Shown here piece by piece: positions 23,170-33,429 of a stretch of 64,000 nucleotides of DNA. Numbering within the stretch: position 1 is the stretch's first letter; the number at the start of each line of letters is the position of its first letter. The notes beneath the pieces were generated by a model. It worked only from the letters and a program-made list of their open reading frames with translations, did no database searches and was not told the origin of the DNA. The position numbers were made by a program, and so were the translations under genes. Location: contig JASPKZ010001598.1 in the NCBI GenBank assembly GCA_030220185.1, positions 1,756,501 to 1,820,500 of the forward strand, written 5' to 3'. Source of the stretch: Diploptera punctata (taxonomy: Eukaryota; Arthropoda; Insecta; Blattodea; Blaberidae).

Positions 23170-23560
23170 ACCTGCAGGTGCATGGTCACACAAATTTAAG
23201 CCATCCTTCCATCCCCATCCTGAACTAACATTCTCCAGTCATCTCATGTATAATTTAAATCCTCAAATCAGAGTTAATGATGTTATCCGCACCTCATTCT
23301 AGGCCTACCTACTGGAAGCTTTCACTCCTCATTTGTCCTACATGCCCTGTCCATTCCAGTCTATGTGACTTAATTATTCTTATTATATCTGGTTTCCCAT
23401 AAAGATCAAGTAGCTCACTGTTAGGTGGTTTTCTCCATTCACTTGTCTGTTCAACTCTCTTTGGTCCAAAAATTTTCCCAAGTATTTTGTTATCAAATAC
23501 TCGTAATCTTTTTTCCTCTCTTAAAATAAAGAGTCCAAGTTCTGCATCCCTATAACTGAA
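23170..23560 (-). mobile_element. Degraded LINE fragment
   Basis: Minus strand: LRVFDNKILGKIFGPKRVEQ, WRKPPNSELLDLYGKPDIIR and SHRLEWTGHVGQM, the region after the YG-ETW motif in RTE-like LINEs. Confidence 0.75.
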
Positions 23561-23711
23561 AGAATCATCAATTTATATATTTTGGATTAATATTTTTTAG
23601 GGAGAAGTTGAGTTAACAATAGTCCTTATAATGCATAATAGCACCCATTCCCTGCGTTGATATTATATCTAATTTATTTCTACACTTCATTTCCTTGGTA
23701 AACATGTAGTC

Positions 23712-24428
23712 TTATAATGGATTCCCGCCCATTGTGGAATACAAGGAAATGAAAGAGCTGATATACTCGCAAAAGAAAAAAAAAAAAAAAGGATGTAAAA
23801 TTAAGCAGAAAATAATAAATGCATTTTCTTATGAATCAATTAAAAGAATTATAAAGAAAAAAATTAATGATAATTACAATTCCAATTTAATTGAAAAAGT
23901 AGCAAACAGAAATATAAAAATTCTGTTAGAAAATCCATCTATAATTCCGGAACTACCACCAAAATTTGCAGTTGCTATACTGAGGCTTACTACAGGGCAT
24001 GACTGCTTAGGAAAGCTTCTTCATGGAATTGGTGTATTAACACTTTGAGTCCGGCGGTGGTACTAGTACCATGGAATTTAAATGACACTGAAGCCGGAAA
24101 AAAATTTAATTTCTCGGCATGCCTGTGCTGGCGGATTTACTGGGGTGTTTTTCTGGTTCACAAAACCCCCCTGTAAATCTGCTGGCACAGACATGCTGAG
24201 GGATTTAATTTTCTCCGGCTTCCTTGTCATTTAATTGCCATGGTACTAGCACCACTGCAGGATCAGAAGTGTTAATGTCTCCTGAGTGTATATTGTGTTC
24301 TCAAGGTGTGGAAATGGACAAACAAGATTTAACAAATTTTGTAGCTCTTCAAAATGATCAAGATGTGACATCCAAGTATTGGGAAGCAAGAAGCAGAATA
24401 ACTTTGTTGTTAACTCCAGAGCATTAGC
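23712..24428 (+). mobile_element. LINE (RNase H/C-terminus), interrupted by a MITE
   Basis: MDSRPLWNTRK is one frame; in another, LQWIPAHCGIQGNERADILA is the end of RNase H. Then YESIKRIIKKKINDNYN and LTTGHDCLGKLLHGIGVL; after the MITE MSPECILCSQGVEMDKQ and TSKYWEARSRITLL. Excision of one TTAA plus the MITE restores the frame. Confidence 0.88.
24041..24271. mobile_element. piggyBac-type MITE, TTAA target duplication
   Basis: 231-bp element between TTAA at 24037-24040 and 24272-24275. Long inverted arms: CACTTTGAGTCCGGCGGTGG versus the complement CACTTCTGATCCTGCAGTGG, continuing GTACTAGTACCATGG / GTGCTAGTACCATGG, with inner arms GCCGGA and GCATGCCTGTGCTGGC. TTAA duplication is diagnostic of the piggyBac group; no coding sequence. 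Confidence 0.88.
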
Positions 24429-24526
24429 TACGTACATACATCATTTCTTATGTAATTGTTGTTCCTAGGTATTCAAAATCCATGGTGAAATTAAATGTTT
24501 CTTACCTCTCCTCATATAAATCTTCT

Positions 24527-24573
24527 TAGTAGATTGCGATTTCGAGACCATAACGGTCTCTTCTTCAGTACTT
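24527..24573 (-). ncRNA. Hammerhead-like motif (stem III UCGCAA)
   Basis: Stem I AAGTA/TACTA (4 bp), core CTGAAGA, extra A, stem II GAGACC-GTTAT-GGTCTC (6 bp), GAAA, TCGCAA, TC. Partner of the copy at 25038. Confidence 0.55.
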
Positions 24574-25037
24574 CTTTGGCGACTGATGTTATGTCGATCG
24601 GAAGAAACTCTTCTTCTTCCCTCTCTTGGTGGACCGATGAACCTCTGGATCAGGTCAAATTTGTGGGAATTTCAAAGTTTGCAAGTTTTCTTTTGTTTTT
24701 CTGAATGTGGATCTTTTCCCAAACCGTGAGTTCCTTTTGTTTGTCTATTTGTTTAATTAGACTGGCTTTTGATTCAATTAATTGATTAATTATATTGAAT
24801 TGAATTAATTGATTAATTAAATTGAATTGAATCAAAAGCCGGTCTAATTAAACAAATAGACAAACAAAAGGAACTCATGGTTTGGGAAAAGATCCACATT
24901 CAGAAAAAAAAAAAAAAAAGAAAACTTGTGAACTTTGAAATTCCTGCAAATTTTGACCTGATCCAGAGGTTCATCGGTTCACCAACAGAGGGAAGAAGAA
25001 GAGTTTCTTCCGATCGATATAACATCAGTCGCCAAAG

Positions 25038-25084
25038 AAGTACTGAAGATGAGACCGTTATGGTCTCGAAATCGCGATCTACTT
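25038..25084 (+). ncRNA. Hammerhead-like motif, intact core (stem III UCGCGA)
   Basis: Stem I AAGTA/TACTT (5 bp, perfect), core CTGAAGA, extra T, stem II GAGACC-GTTAT-GGTCTC (6 bp, perfect), GAAA, self-complementary TCGCGA, cleavage dinucleotide TC. One of the cleanest copies in the window. Confidence 0.65.
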
Positions 25085-25469
25085 AGAAGATTTATATGAG
25101 GAGAGGTAAGAAACATTTATATATTAAATTTGGGAATTTTTAACATTATGAGGTTCAAATTCATAAGAATTAAAATAATTCTTAAGAAACATTTAATTTC
25201 ACCATAAATTAAACCTCATAGTAATTAATTCCTATAAAAGTTAAATGCAAAATCCAATTTGCTTCATTGTACAAAGTAATAATATTGCATATATTTGTGT
25301 ATACATACAAAATTGTACGTGTATGCATTGATTAATACTTTGTTGGCACATATTTTGGATATAACACTTTTATTCGTATTTTATCTTGAAATATTCCAGA
25401 TAACATCAACATTATACGCTATTATATTAATGTATAATTTACATACTCTGATCATCTAAATTAGTCTTT

Positions 25470-25715
25470 GAAGACACAAATTTTTGCCTGAACTGGGATT
25501 TGAACCCAATACCTTCAGTTTTAGTACTGGCACACTTACTATTTGTGCTATTCAAGCATACACATTCCTACACAATTTTTTTTATCTTTCTTATAATCCT
25601 GCATCCCCAGCCAAAATATGGATGCCTTAGTAGCACAAGTGGTTAGTGCGCCAGGGCATAATGCTGCAGGTCTTGGATTCAAATCTCATTCAGACAAGTA
25701 TTTTTCTCTTTAAAA
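25470..25715. repeat. Inverted pair of tRNA-like modules
   Basis: Minus 25486-25558 (GGGATTTGAACCC box B complement) and plus 25624-25695 (TAGCACAAGTGGTTAGTG box A, GGATTCAAATCTC box B). Flanks AATTTTTGCC / ACAAGTATTTTTCTC. Confidence 0.75.
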
Positions 25716-26361
25716 AATTCATTATACACTACATTTAAACATTGTTTTGTACTTCCTGTTGACATTTTTAGCCAGGAATCTTTTCTTGGTCATATGTATA
25801 TCAGGTTTAGTATTTGTATTGTTGAATTTTGTTTAAATTTTTATGTATATTTTGTTACAAAAGCAAACCAGCGTAACTGAGTTATGAATTTGTTTAATAT
25901 ATAAAGGCAAAATGGGTATAATACCAAACACCAAACATTCATGCCCCAAAGTTATTTAAGAACTGGGCAATTAATTTTGTTAGTGTATGTATGGATGAAT
26001 TTCTCCTCATTTATACATATTTTGAATGCATTCATTGTTAAAACATTATGAAAATGTTCTCAGGTTAGTTGAAAAGTTTTAAAATTAAATTAAAATACTT
26101 CATACCTCACCTCACATCCAGTCTTCTAATTATACTGCAGTTTCAAAGCCTTGGTAGCTTCATCTTCAGTAATATCTCGTTGACTGATGTTATGTCGATC
26201 AGAAGAACTACTTATTCTCTTCCCTCTGTTGGTGGACTGATAAGGCTATGGATGCAGTCAGAATCCGCAGGAATTTCAAAGTTTTTCTTTCTTGACGATT
26301 ATTATTATTAATTTAACACTTCTCATAGAAGGATAAATTATATTTGAAGAGAAAAATTTTC

Positions 26362-26434
26362 GCCTAGACCGAGACTCGAACCCGGGACCCTTGGCTTTCC
26401 GGGCCAAGTGCTCTACCAACTGAGCTACCGAGGC
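26362..26434 (-). repeat. tRNA-like module (minus member of inverted pair)
   Basis: 73-nt class I cloverleaf: GCCTCGG acceptor, box A TAGCTCAGTTGGTAGAGC, loop triplet GGA, box B GGTTCGAGTC. Base 33 is C, not the near-invariant U, and a Ser-type GGA anticodon without a long variable arm is inconsistent with a true tRNA-Ser. Treated as part of a mobile element. Confidence 0.8.
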
Positions 26435-26679
26435 GAGTTACGGTCTAGGCGAAAATTTTTCTCTTCAAATATAATTTATCCTTCTATGAGAAGTGTTAAA
26501 TTAATAATAAAAATCATCAATAGAAGCCCTACTGGCTATAAAGTAGTGTTAAATTCCCAATAAATGTCTTCTTAACTAAGAAGCCGCCATTTGCAAAGAT
26601 ACAAGCTATGGTTTCAAGCATTTGGCACGAGGGAATTACAACGTACATAAGAGAAAAATTTGCATCTAGATCGTAACTC

Positions 26680-26752
26680 GCCTTGGTAGCTCAGTTGGTA
26701 GAGCACTTGGCCCGGAAAGCCAAGGGTCCTGGGTTCGAGTCCCGGTCTAGGC
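26680..26752 (+). repeat. tRNA-like module (plus member of inverted pair)
   Basis: Nearly identical to 26362-26434 but in opposite orientation; flanked by TCGTAACTC and by GCGAAAATTTTTCTC. Both pol III boxes are intact. Confidence 0.8.
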
Positions 26753-27090
26753 GAAAATTTTTCTCTTCAAATATATTTTTCTTTCTTGTTTTTTTTAATG
26801 TGCAATTTTTTCCCCAAACCATGAATTCTTCTTGTTTTTCTATTTGTTTAATTAGACTGGCTTTTGATTCAATTAGATGTTTTTCCGACCAAGCATGAGC
26901 AGCTATTGTTGACTTTTCCACTTCACTTTTGACATTTCTAAGATGTTCTTTCACTCTTGTTTTCAAAATTTTGGTTTGGGAAAAAATCCACATAAAAAAA
27001 CAAGAAAGAAAAACTTATGAACTTCGAAATTCCTGTGGATTCTCACTGTATCCAGAGGTTTATCGGTCCACCAACAGAGGGAAGAAGAAG

Positions 27091-27404
27091 TCATCATCAT
27101 CTGCATTCATGGATTAGGCCTGTTGACCTGTTCCGACTTCAGCCCATCTCTTTCTAGGTCTGCCCACATCTCGGGTGCCTTTAGGTTTGTATTTTGTTAT
27201 TTGTTTTGGATATCTATCTTCATTCATTCTGTCTATGTGTTGCTTCCATTTTTGTCTATATGTATCTATTTTATCAGTTATTGCAAATATTTCAAGTTCC
27301 TGTCTTATTTCTGTGTTCTTGATTCTGTCTTCCTTAGTGCACCCTTTAACAGATCTCAAAAATTTCATTTCTGCCGCCGTTATCCTACTTAGATCTTGTT
27401 TTTT
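27091..27404 (-). mobile_element. LINE 3' fragment nested in a PLE, ~14-bp TSD
   Basis: The minus strand encodes AAEMKFLRSVKGCTKEDRIK, QKWKQHIDRMNEDRYPKQIT and KPKGTRDVGRPRKRWAEVGT and ends in (TCATCA). AGGGAAGAAGAAGT and AGGGAAAAAGAAGT flank it inside the PLE sequence. Confidence 0.85.
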
Positions 27405-27837
27405 AGGGAAAAAGAAGTAGTTCTTCTAATCGACATAACATCGTCAAAGAGATATTACTGAAGAAGAAGTTGTCAAGGATTCAAAAGAAGCAGAATTGAA
27501 CTATACCAAAAAAAGTGTTGAATATAATTTGCTGTAATAGAGCTGTATTTCAACTTGCATTTATTTTCTGAAAACTGCACTATTTTTGTCATCCTTTGGT
27601 ATCTGTGGAATATATTAATTGAGGCAACAAAGCTTGCTTTGTAAATTTTTTGTAAAATTCTAAACTGCAGTATAATTAGAAGACTGGATGTGAGGAGAGG
27701 TATGAAGCATTTTAATGTAATCTTAAATTAAACCTCAGTGATTTTTTCCTACAAAAGTTCAGTGAATAATTTTAATTTGAGTACTAATTATATCTCGTAC
27801 ATTTATCGAAAGTATTTCTTGTGTCATAGCCAAGACA

Positions 27838-28150
27838 CAAGTCATGATGCCTTGGATCAGAGCTACGGAAATTGCACTGCTTCCAGTCCCCATGGAGGTA
27901 GAAATTTTCTCATGGAATTTCAACCTGTATGGAACTGGTGTCCATCCAGCATTAAGAGGAATTTGCTATAATAAGTAGCAATGCCAGGTTGAGTAAAGCA
28001 GCTATAACGGCTGGAAGACTCGACATGCTGACCACAAGTCACCTCTATACTGGCAAGATGATCATCCACCTTGTAAATGACAAGTAGATGTGAGGTCAAC
28101 AGCTGACTGGTAGGCTAAGGGCCTTCTAGGCCTGTCAAGCCATGGAGTTA
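27838..28150 (+). mobile_element. SINE-C
   Basis: ATGATGCCTTGGATCAGAGC, CCCCATGGAGGTAGAAATTTTC and TGGTAGGCTAAGGGCCTTC match the copy at 41148-41465. Confidence 0.75.
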
Positions 28151-28307
28151 TAAATTATGTTTTTTGTTGGTATTTGAAAGAAAGTAGCCTACAAAGAAGA
28201 ATTTTTGGAGCAATAAAAAACAAAGATGGCATATGGAGAATTTAAATAGACATCTCAAAATAAAAAATATAAATGTAATTAATTATATTAAAGCAAAAAT
28301 ATATATA

Positions 28308-28984
28308 CCGGGCTTCCAATATAAACCCGGACCGGCCTCACGGGGTTTCACCCATCAGGCAGCCTCTCTCCTCGTCTGCATTTTTCACTCTGCCAGCCGC
28401 TCGTCCTTGAACTAGGTCATTTACTCTCGTTATTCTTGTTTCTCTCGCCAAGGATGAGACGTCAGCTGACATTAGAGCAGCACATTTATGTGTGTAAATG
28501 TTATTATAAATACGAATCAGGCTCGTCGCGTTCGCGAGGAATTTATTCGGAACTTCCCTGGACAATTAACCTCCTTCCAGATCGACAATCCAACGATCTT
28601 GTGACTAAATTTGAGACCACTGGTTCAGTACAAAATAAGAAACACTCACTCCCCAGATCTAACAGTGTGTGATTTTTATTTGTGGGGTAGCCTGAAAGAC
28701 AAAGTGTACAAAACAAATCCGCACACATTGGAAGAACTGAAGAACAACATAAGAAATGAAATCAGAAACTTGACAGTGCCCGAACTACAGCGTGTCAATC
28801 TAAATGTGTTTACTCGGTATAATGCCTGTTTAACTGCGGGAGGACAACATTTCCAGCATTTTCTATAAGGTAAGAAACAGTTCAAGGACGGGTGACAGGC
28901 AGGGTGAATTGCAGGAGGAAGAGACAGCACTGCGTGCCAGGTGAAACTCCGTAAGGCCGGTCCAGTTTTATATTGGAAGCCCGT
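28308..28984 (+). mobile_element. Mariner-like (Tc1/mariner) element, internally deleted, TA target
   Basis: TIRs CCGGGCTTCCAATATAAACC and the complement CGGGCTTCCAATATAAAACT between TA dinucleotides (28306-28307, 28985-28986). Encodes the N-terminal helix-turn-helix start (MRRQLTLEQHIYVCKCYYKY) and, after a deletion and frame change, the C-terminal block SPDLTVCDFYLWGSLKDKVY, which holds the third catalytic Asp of DDD/E transposases, then LTAGGQHFQHFL. The first two catalytic Asp are deleted: non-autonomous. Confidence 0.92.
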
Positions 28985-28989
28985 TATAT

Positions 28990-29460
28990 ATATATTGGTT
29001 TGGGCATTTAAAAAACTTCATAAATGAAATCCATTATTTGTAAATTTTTAGGAAGACCCTGAAACAGATGGGAAGATAATGATATAAATTATATCAGATC
29101 AATGAAGATAAAAAAAATGGTTTAAAAATGTCTAGGACAAAAAGCTGTGGAAATGATTTGTTGAGAAAATCAAAGCATTCCCAAGTTGAAGCTGATAGTG
29201 TGGAAGCAAAAGAAAAAAAATGATGTTTTTATTGATTTCAGTACTGTCTTAGACTTATAGGTAATCTCAACATAGATTATCCCACAGATGTATTAATACT
29301 TGCTCTATTACCTAACTAACTCGTGATATTGAACTCAAGAGGTTTACAGACATGTGGACATAAGCTCTCCATACATCTCAATCCTGAACTAATATTTTCC
29401 AACCATTCCCTGTATAATTCACCTCCCTTAAAGCGTGATTAATATTGTTCTCCAAATATT
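28990..29460. other. Unassigned AT-rich DNA
   Basis: Traces of a LINE tail (GGAAGACCCTGAAACAGATGG at about 29051) but too degraded to call. Confidence 0.3.
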
Positions 29461-29480
29461 ATTTTGAAAAGAAAAATTAA

Positions 29481-29553
29481 CACTTGAATTGGGACTTGAA
29501 CCCAAGACCTCTAGTTCTACACACCAGTATGCAATCCATTACACCATTCAAGA
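29481..29553 (-). repeat. tRNA-like module (Tyr-type loop GTA)
   Basis: Reverse strand: GTCTTGAATGGTGTAATGGA, stem CTGGT/ACTAG around loop GTGTAGA, box B GGGTTCAAGTCCC. Similar to 32784-32848 and 59606-59678. Preceded by the AAAAGAAAAATTAACAC flank common to these elements. Confidence 0.7.
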
Positions 29554-29708
29554 CAATACAAATGTCAACATGTGTTCCTTATATGTAATTCTCTAATCGT
29601 CCGAAGGCAGATAGCACTACCAATAGCCAACAGATGGCTTCTATTAAAGAAGCATTTTAAATGAGAATTTTACATTACCTTTTTAAGAAAAAAAAAAGAT
29701 AGAGTTTG

Positions 29709-30310
29709 CCGTATTTATGGACTATAAGACACTTTTTTCTTCGAAAAATTGCCTCCAAAATTCTGGTATGTCTTATGCTCAAAATTAATATAAAATGTCC
29801 AGTGTTTTGATATAAAATTCCCACCAGTCTTAAGAGTTGCAGGGATTCACAAGCTTGCAACACTGTCTCCCTCCCACCCAAGCACAAACCTAGAACACTG
29901 TCTAGCTTATGATGCGTCATTGCAGTCTACGATGCCAATGAACTTGAACAAATGGATGATGGATGAAACATAACATGATTTCACGCCGAAGGGAGCTTTA
30001 AAACAACATACAATCAAACAAGTGTGTCAATGGATAAAAAAGTTGTGAGTGAAGACATTATTGTTAAATCTTTCAAGAAGTGTGGCATAAGTAACACTCT
30101 CAATGACAGTGAAGACTATCTTATATATATGAAGAGGACGACGAAGAAGAAGAAGTAAGTTCAGATGATTTTCAGGGATTCTAAATATCAGAACGGTTTT
30201 ATAAACTAAGAATTTTTTTAGTCTGGCTTTGCAATCTAATAATAAAAATGTTATTTTTAAAAAAAAAATGCTTAAAAATTAAGGAGTGTCTTATAGTCCG
30301 TAAAATACGG
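29709..30310 (+). mobile_element. pogo/Tigger-like transposon relic
   Basis: Terminal inverted repeats CCGTATTTATGGACTATAAG and the complement CCGTATTTTACGGACTATAA. Inside, about 30045-30140, the frame VSEDIIVKSFKKCGISNTLN followed by DSEDYLIY and an acidic stretch is the typical C-terminal tail of pogo/Tigger transposases (CENP-B-like). The catalytic domain is lost. Confidence 0.8.
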
Positions 30311-30514
30311 TATATATATTAGCCTGTTTACATTCAATCAATAACTAGTCTTGATACTGATAGCCTTGCTATCAAAACACGTTGACAATTTTAATAATTT
30401 AGTTTAGTGATTTGGGTTTTATTGATAACACTGGTCAACATGATTTTTGTCTCATGAGTACCAATAGTTGTACTTAATTTTTTTTATTGTGTTTTCAAAT
30501 ATGTATTCGGAAAT

Positions 30515-30900
30515 TAAGGTAGAATTTTTTATCACTCACCTCATATTGTTGTTCTTATTGTTCTTATTTGACTATAAACTAGTTTTGGAACATAGTTTCT
30601 GTTCCATCCTCAGTATCGTCACGACCGTTGTTCCGTCATCTTGAAGAGCTGTCCTTCACTCCTTCCATTGGCTGACTGAAAAACCTCAAAACCAGGTTTT
30701 TCAGTCAGCCAATGGAAGGAGCGAAGGACAGCTCTTCAAGATGACAGAACAACGGTCATGACGATACTGAGGATGGAACAGAAACTATGTTCCAAAACTA
30801 GTTTATAGTCAAATAAGAAGAACAATATGAGGTGAGTGATAAAAAATTCTACCTTAATGAATATACCTCATAGTGAGAATTCCTAAAATAAGTAAGGTAT
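30515..30900. repeat. Penelope-type foldback
   Basis: Arms 30520-30680 and 30692-30860 mirror each other: AAGGTAGAATTTTTTATCAC / GTGATAAAAAATTCTACCTT and GAAGAGCTGTCCTTC / GAAGGACAGCTCTTC. Terminal CCTCATAGTGAGAATTCCT follows. Both arms carry the CTAG-type hammerhead-like motif (30570-30620 minus, 30760-30810 plus), but the GAAA is AAAA in both, so loss of core G predates the foldback. Confidence 0.88.
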
Positions 30901-31819
30901 TCAGAATTTCTCCATCACCCACATTTTTTTTATTTCAATTTCAATTAATGAATTTAAATAATTATTTTTTTAATAAACTTTTCATCCATTTGTCCATTGT
31001 AAAATAAAATCAAATGAGCTAACTCAAATGATTTCAGCTATGGAAAAGAGATATCAAGGCAAATGGAATCCTAATATTCTGGCCGATTATTGTTGGACCA
31101 TGAAGAGGGATGCTCCACAGGCGAAATATAGCAGAAAATCGTCATTTCTTACTTTCTAGGTAAGTCCGAATGTTCGAATATTGTGTAGTTACAAATGTAG
31201 AAAATATGTAAGTGTTTGAAATTATAAAAACCTGTCTCTCGGAAACCTTGCGTGATGGAGAAAAACCGATATCGTATTTGAATTCAGGAGAAAAAATACA
31301 ATCAGAATCACATATTTTTCTTTCTGAGACAAAAAAAAAGTTTATTTTTTGTTGCTCAGTGTAATGTGTAATACTAACTTTCAATAATAATAATAATAAT
31401 AATAATAATTGTAGCATAAAAAATGTTTTTGTGTGTATATACAGTATGTGGATATGATCATGTTATGAGCTATGGCTAGATACAAATAATGAAGAATGAG
31501 TATGTAGAGTTAAGATATGGGATGTAACATGAAAATATATACAAGATGACAATTCCTGTGCCCCATCTACTTGCAAAGCCTGCTGTTACAGTTAAGCAGA
31601 TTAGAACGAGTGTTAAGAAATACAGTAAAAAGCATCACTCACCTAGATTAATTCTTCAGTGTTGATTAAGTTACACTGTCTCTTGAACATTTAAATACAA
31701 AACTAAACATAAATACATGAACAAACAAACAAACAAACAAACAAACAAATTATTGCAATCATCATAAAGCAAACTTCGGCCTTATTGGATTACAGTCAGC
31801 TCATCAGATATCTTCCATT

Positions 31820-31852
<33 letters not shown>

Positions 31853-32240
31853 TATTAATGATGCTCTTTGACAGCTAAGATCATTAGCATCACAATTCAA
31901 ATCTGGGTATAAAAGAGCCGACAAATTTGCTCAAAGGCCTCTTTTTTCAGGCTTGAGGTTTTTATGGGCCATAAATCAATGACTAGAGGTATTCTTCTTT
32001 CACAATTTTTTTTTAAATTTTGCAGAAAGAAAATTAATTTTCACATGTTTCACTCAATTCTACCAGTGCTGTCGCTTTAAGTTTATTTCAGAGTTTTATA
32101 AAGAATGACTTCTAAATTATTTATAATTCCACAAAGTTGGTATGAAACTGAATAAATAAATAAACACAATACCCAGAATTCTATTAATTTATTATTTGTA
32201 TCAGTTGTTAATTGACAAATTAATTATTTTTTTTTAAATC
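30901..32240. other. Unassigned DNA with microsatellites
   Basis: Contains (AAT)n at about 31384-31409, (ACAA)n at about 31722-31749 and (GT)n at about 31820-31846. No coding frame supported. Confidence 0.5.
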
Positions 32241-32244
32241 GTTA

Positions 32245-32435
32245 GGAAGTTACATTATGAGGTTTAATTTAATATTTGAGTTTGTATTTTCTTAACATTC
32301 TTACCTCATATGTTTATTTTGTTGGACGATCGTTTCAAAGCTATTCTTACCTCATTGCTCAATAGCTTTGAAACGATCGTCCAACAAAATAAACATATGA
32401 GGTAAGAATGTTAAGAAAATACAAATATATTAAAT
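32245..32435. repeat. Short, nearly perfect Penelope-type foldback
   Basis: About 65-bp arms: CATATGTTTATTTTGTTGGA / TCCAACAAAATAAACATATG, center near 32355; the left end carries CATTATGAGGTTT. The arm retains GAAA-CGATCG-TC, the 3' part of a hammerhead core with another palindromic stem III; the CTGANGA half is gone. Confidence 0.8.
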
Positions 32436-32711
32436 TATTTTTTCTTATTTTTAGATTTTACTTTGAAAAAGGCCTATTTTTCCTGAATCTTCTAAGGCTA
32501 AGATTTTCTCTTCACACGCAGAAACTGGGAACATATTTGAAAGTAATTATTTTTATGAATATCATTAAAATTAATCGATTTTTGCATCAAATTGAAATTT
32601 TTGCTATAATTCATGAAAATATTATTGATGTTTCACTAGCTACAATCACATGATTCGTCAAGATACCTTCAAATCTCTTTAAAATATGTTTTGTTAATTT
32701 AAAAAAGAAAA

Positions 32712-32850
32712 AATAACACTTGAATCGGGATTTGAACCCAGGACCTCTCATTAACCATATCACTGTGTGCTAAGAAAAAATAACACTTGAATCGGGATTT
32801 GAACCCAGGACCTCTCATTAACCATATGAGTCCACTACACCATTCAAACA
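32712..32850 (-). repeat. Tandemly duplicated tRNA-like module fragment
   Basis: AACACTTGAATCGGGATTTG occurs at 32717 and 32784, a direct duplication of about 67 bp; only the second copy reaches the box A end (32848). Confidence 0.8.
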
Positions 32851-32876
32851 ACGATACAAACATATACATTAAGAAA

Positions 32877-33282
32877 TCATATTTAAAGAGAAAAATTATA
32901 CGCTCAGACCGGGACTTGAACCCGGGACCCTTGGTTTTCTAGTCCAAGTGCTCTACCATTTGAGCTACCTGAGCAAATACCGATCTAAACGCAAATCTTT
33001 CTCTATATACGTTGAAATTCCCGCCCCCAAATGCTTTGAAGCCTTTGCTTCTATCTTTGCAAATGGCAGCTCCTATATTAAGAAATATAGGAGCCGCCAT
33101 TTGCAAAGATAGAAGCAAAGGCTTCAAAGCATTTGGGGCGGGAATTTCAACGTATATAGAGAAAGATTTGCGTGTAGATCGGTACTTGCTCAGGTAGCTC
33201 AAATGGTAGAGCACTTGGATTAGAAAACCAAGGGTCCCGGGTTCAAGTCCCGGTCTGAGCGTATAATTTTTCTCTTTAAATA
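32877..33282. repeat. ~406-bp near-perfect palindrome containing two tRNA-like modules
   Basis: Outer ends ATATTTAAAGAGAAAAATTA and its complement TAATTTTTCTCTTTAAATAT. Minus tRNA-like at 32902-32974 and plus tRNA-like at 33188-33260 (box A TAGCTCAAATGGTAGAGC, box B GGTTCAAGTCC, loop triplet AGA). Between them GGCAGCTCCTATATT / AATATAGGAGCCGCC meet at about 33082. Very few differences between arms: young or gene-converted. Confidence 0.93.
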
Positions 33283-33429
33283 TGATTTATCCATCATTGA
33301 GATGTATGAAATTAATAATAAAAAAACATTAAGAAATGTTTGTCATTTCAAGTGGACAGCACACTCATACGAAGAACGAGAGATCCAGGATTGAAATCTC
33401 AGTTCACAAGAGTAAATTTTTCTTTCCTA

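Larger units (their letters stand above)
24483..25225. repeat. Large Penelope-type foldback
   Basis: Arms 24483-24775 and 24835-25120 are reverse complements around an AT-rich palindromic spacer (TTAATTGATTAATT). Each arm encodes KELTVWEKIHIQ and RFIG-P-EGRRRVSSDR-type sequence. The right end is followed by CCTCATAGTAATTAATTCCT at about 25215. Both arms hold hammerhead-like motifs. Confidence 0.9.
26075..27760. mobile_element. Composite Penelope-type element with tRNA-like palindrome and LINE inside
   Basis: Outer arms: TCACATCCAGTCTTCTAATT (26113) mirrors AATTAGAAGACTGGATGTGA (27674). Inside the left half is a tRNA-like element (about 26300-26780); the middle (26760-27010) encodes, on the minus strand, degraded endonuclease: LKTRVKEHLRNVKSEVEKST and AHAWSEKHLIESKASLIKQI. 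The right half contains a nested LINE at 27091-27404. The terminal motif is CCTCAGTGATTTTTTCCT. Confidence 0.82.

Noticed and set aside
26680..26752. Functional tRNA gene
   Set aside because: Both pol III boxes are present, but position 33 is C, the Ser-type anticodon lacks a long variable arm, and it lies in a repeated palindrome; called a tRNA-like module.
31720..31850. Direct-repeat array resembling CRISPR
   Set aside because: Simple (ACAA)n and (GT)n microsatellites; no spacers, and the sequence is eukaryotic.
33012..33214. Overlapping open frames near 33 kb with repeated peptide on both strands
   Set aside because: They are the two arms of a palindrome read in opposite directions.
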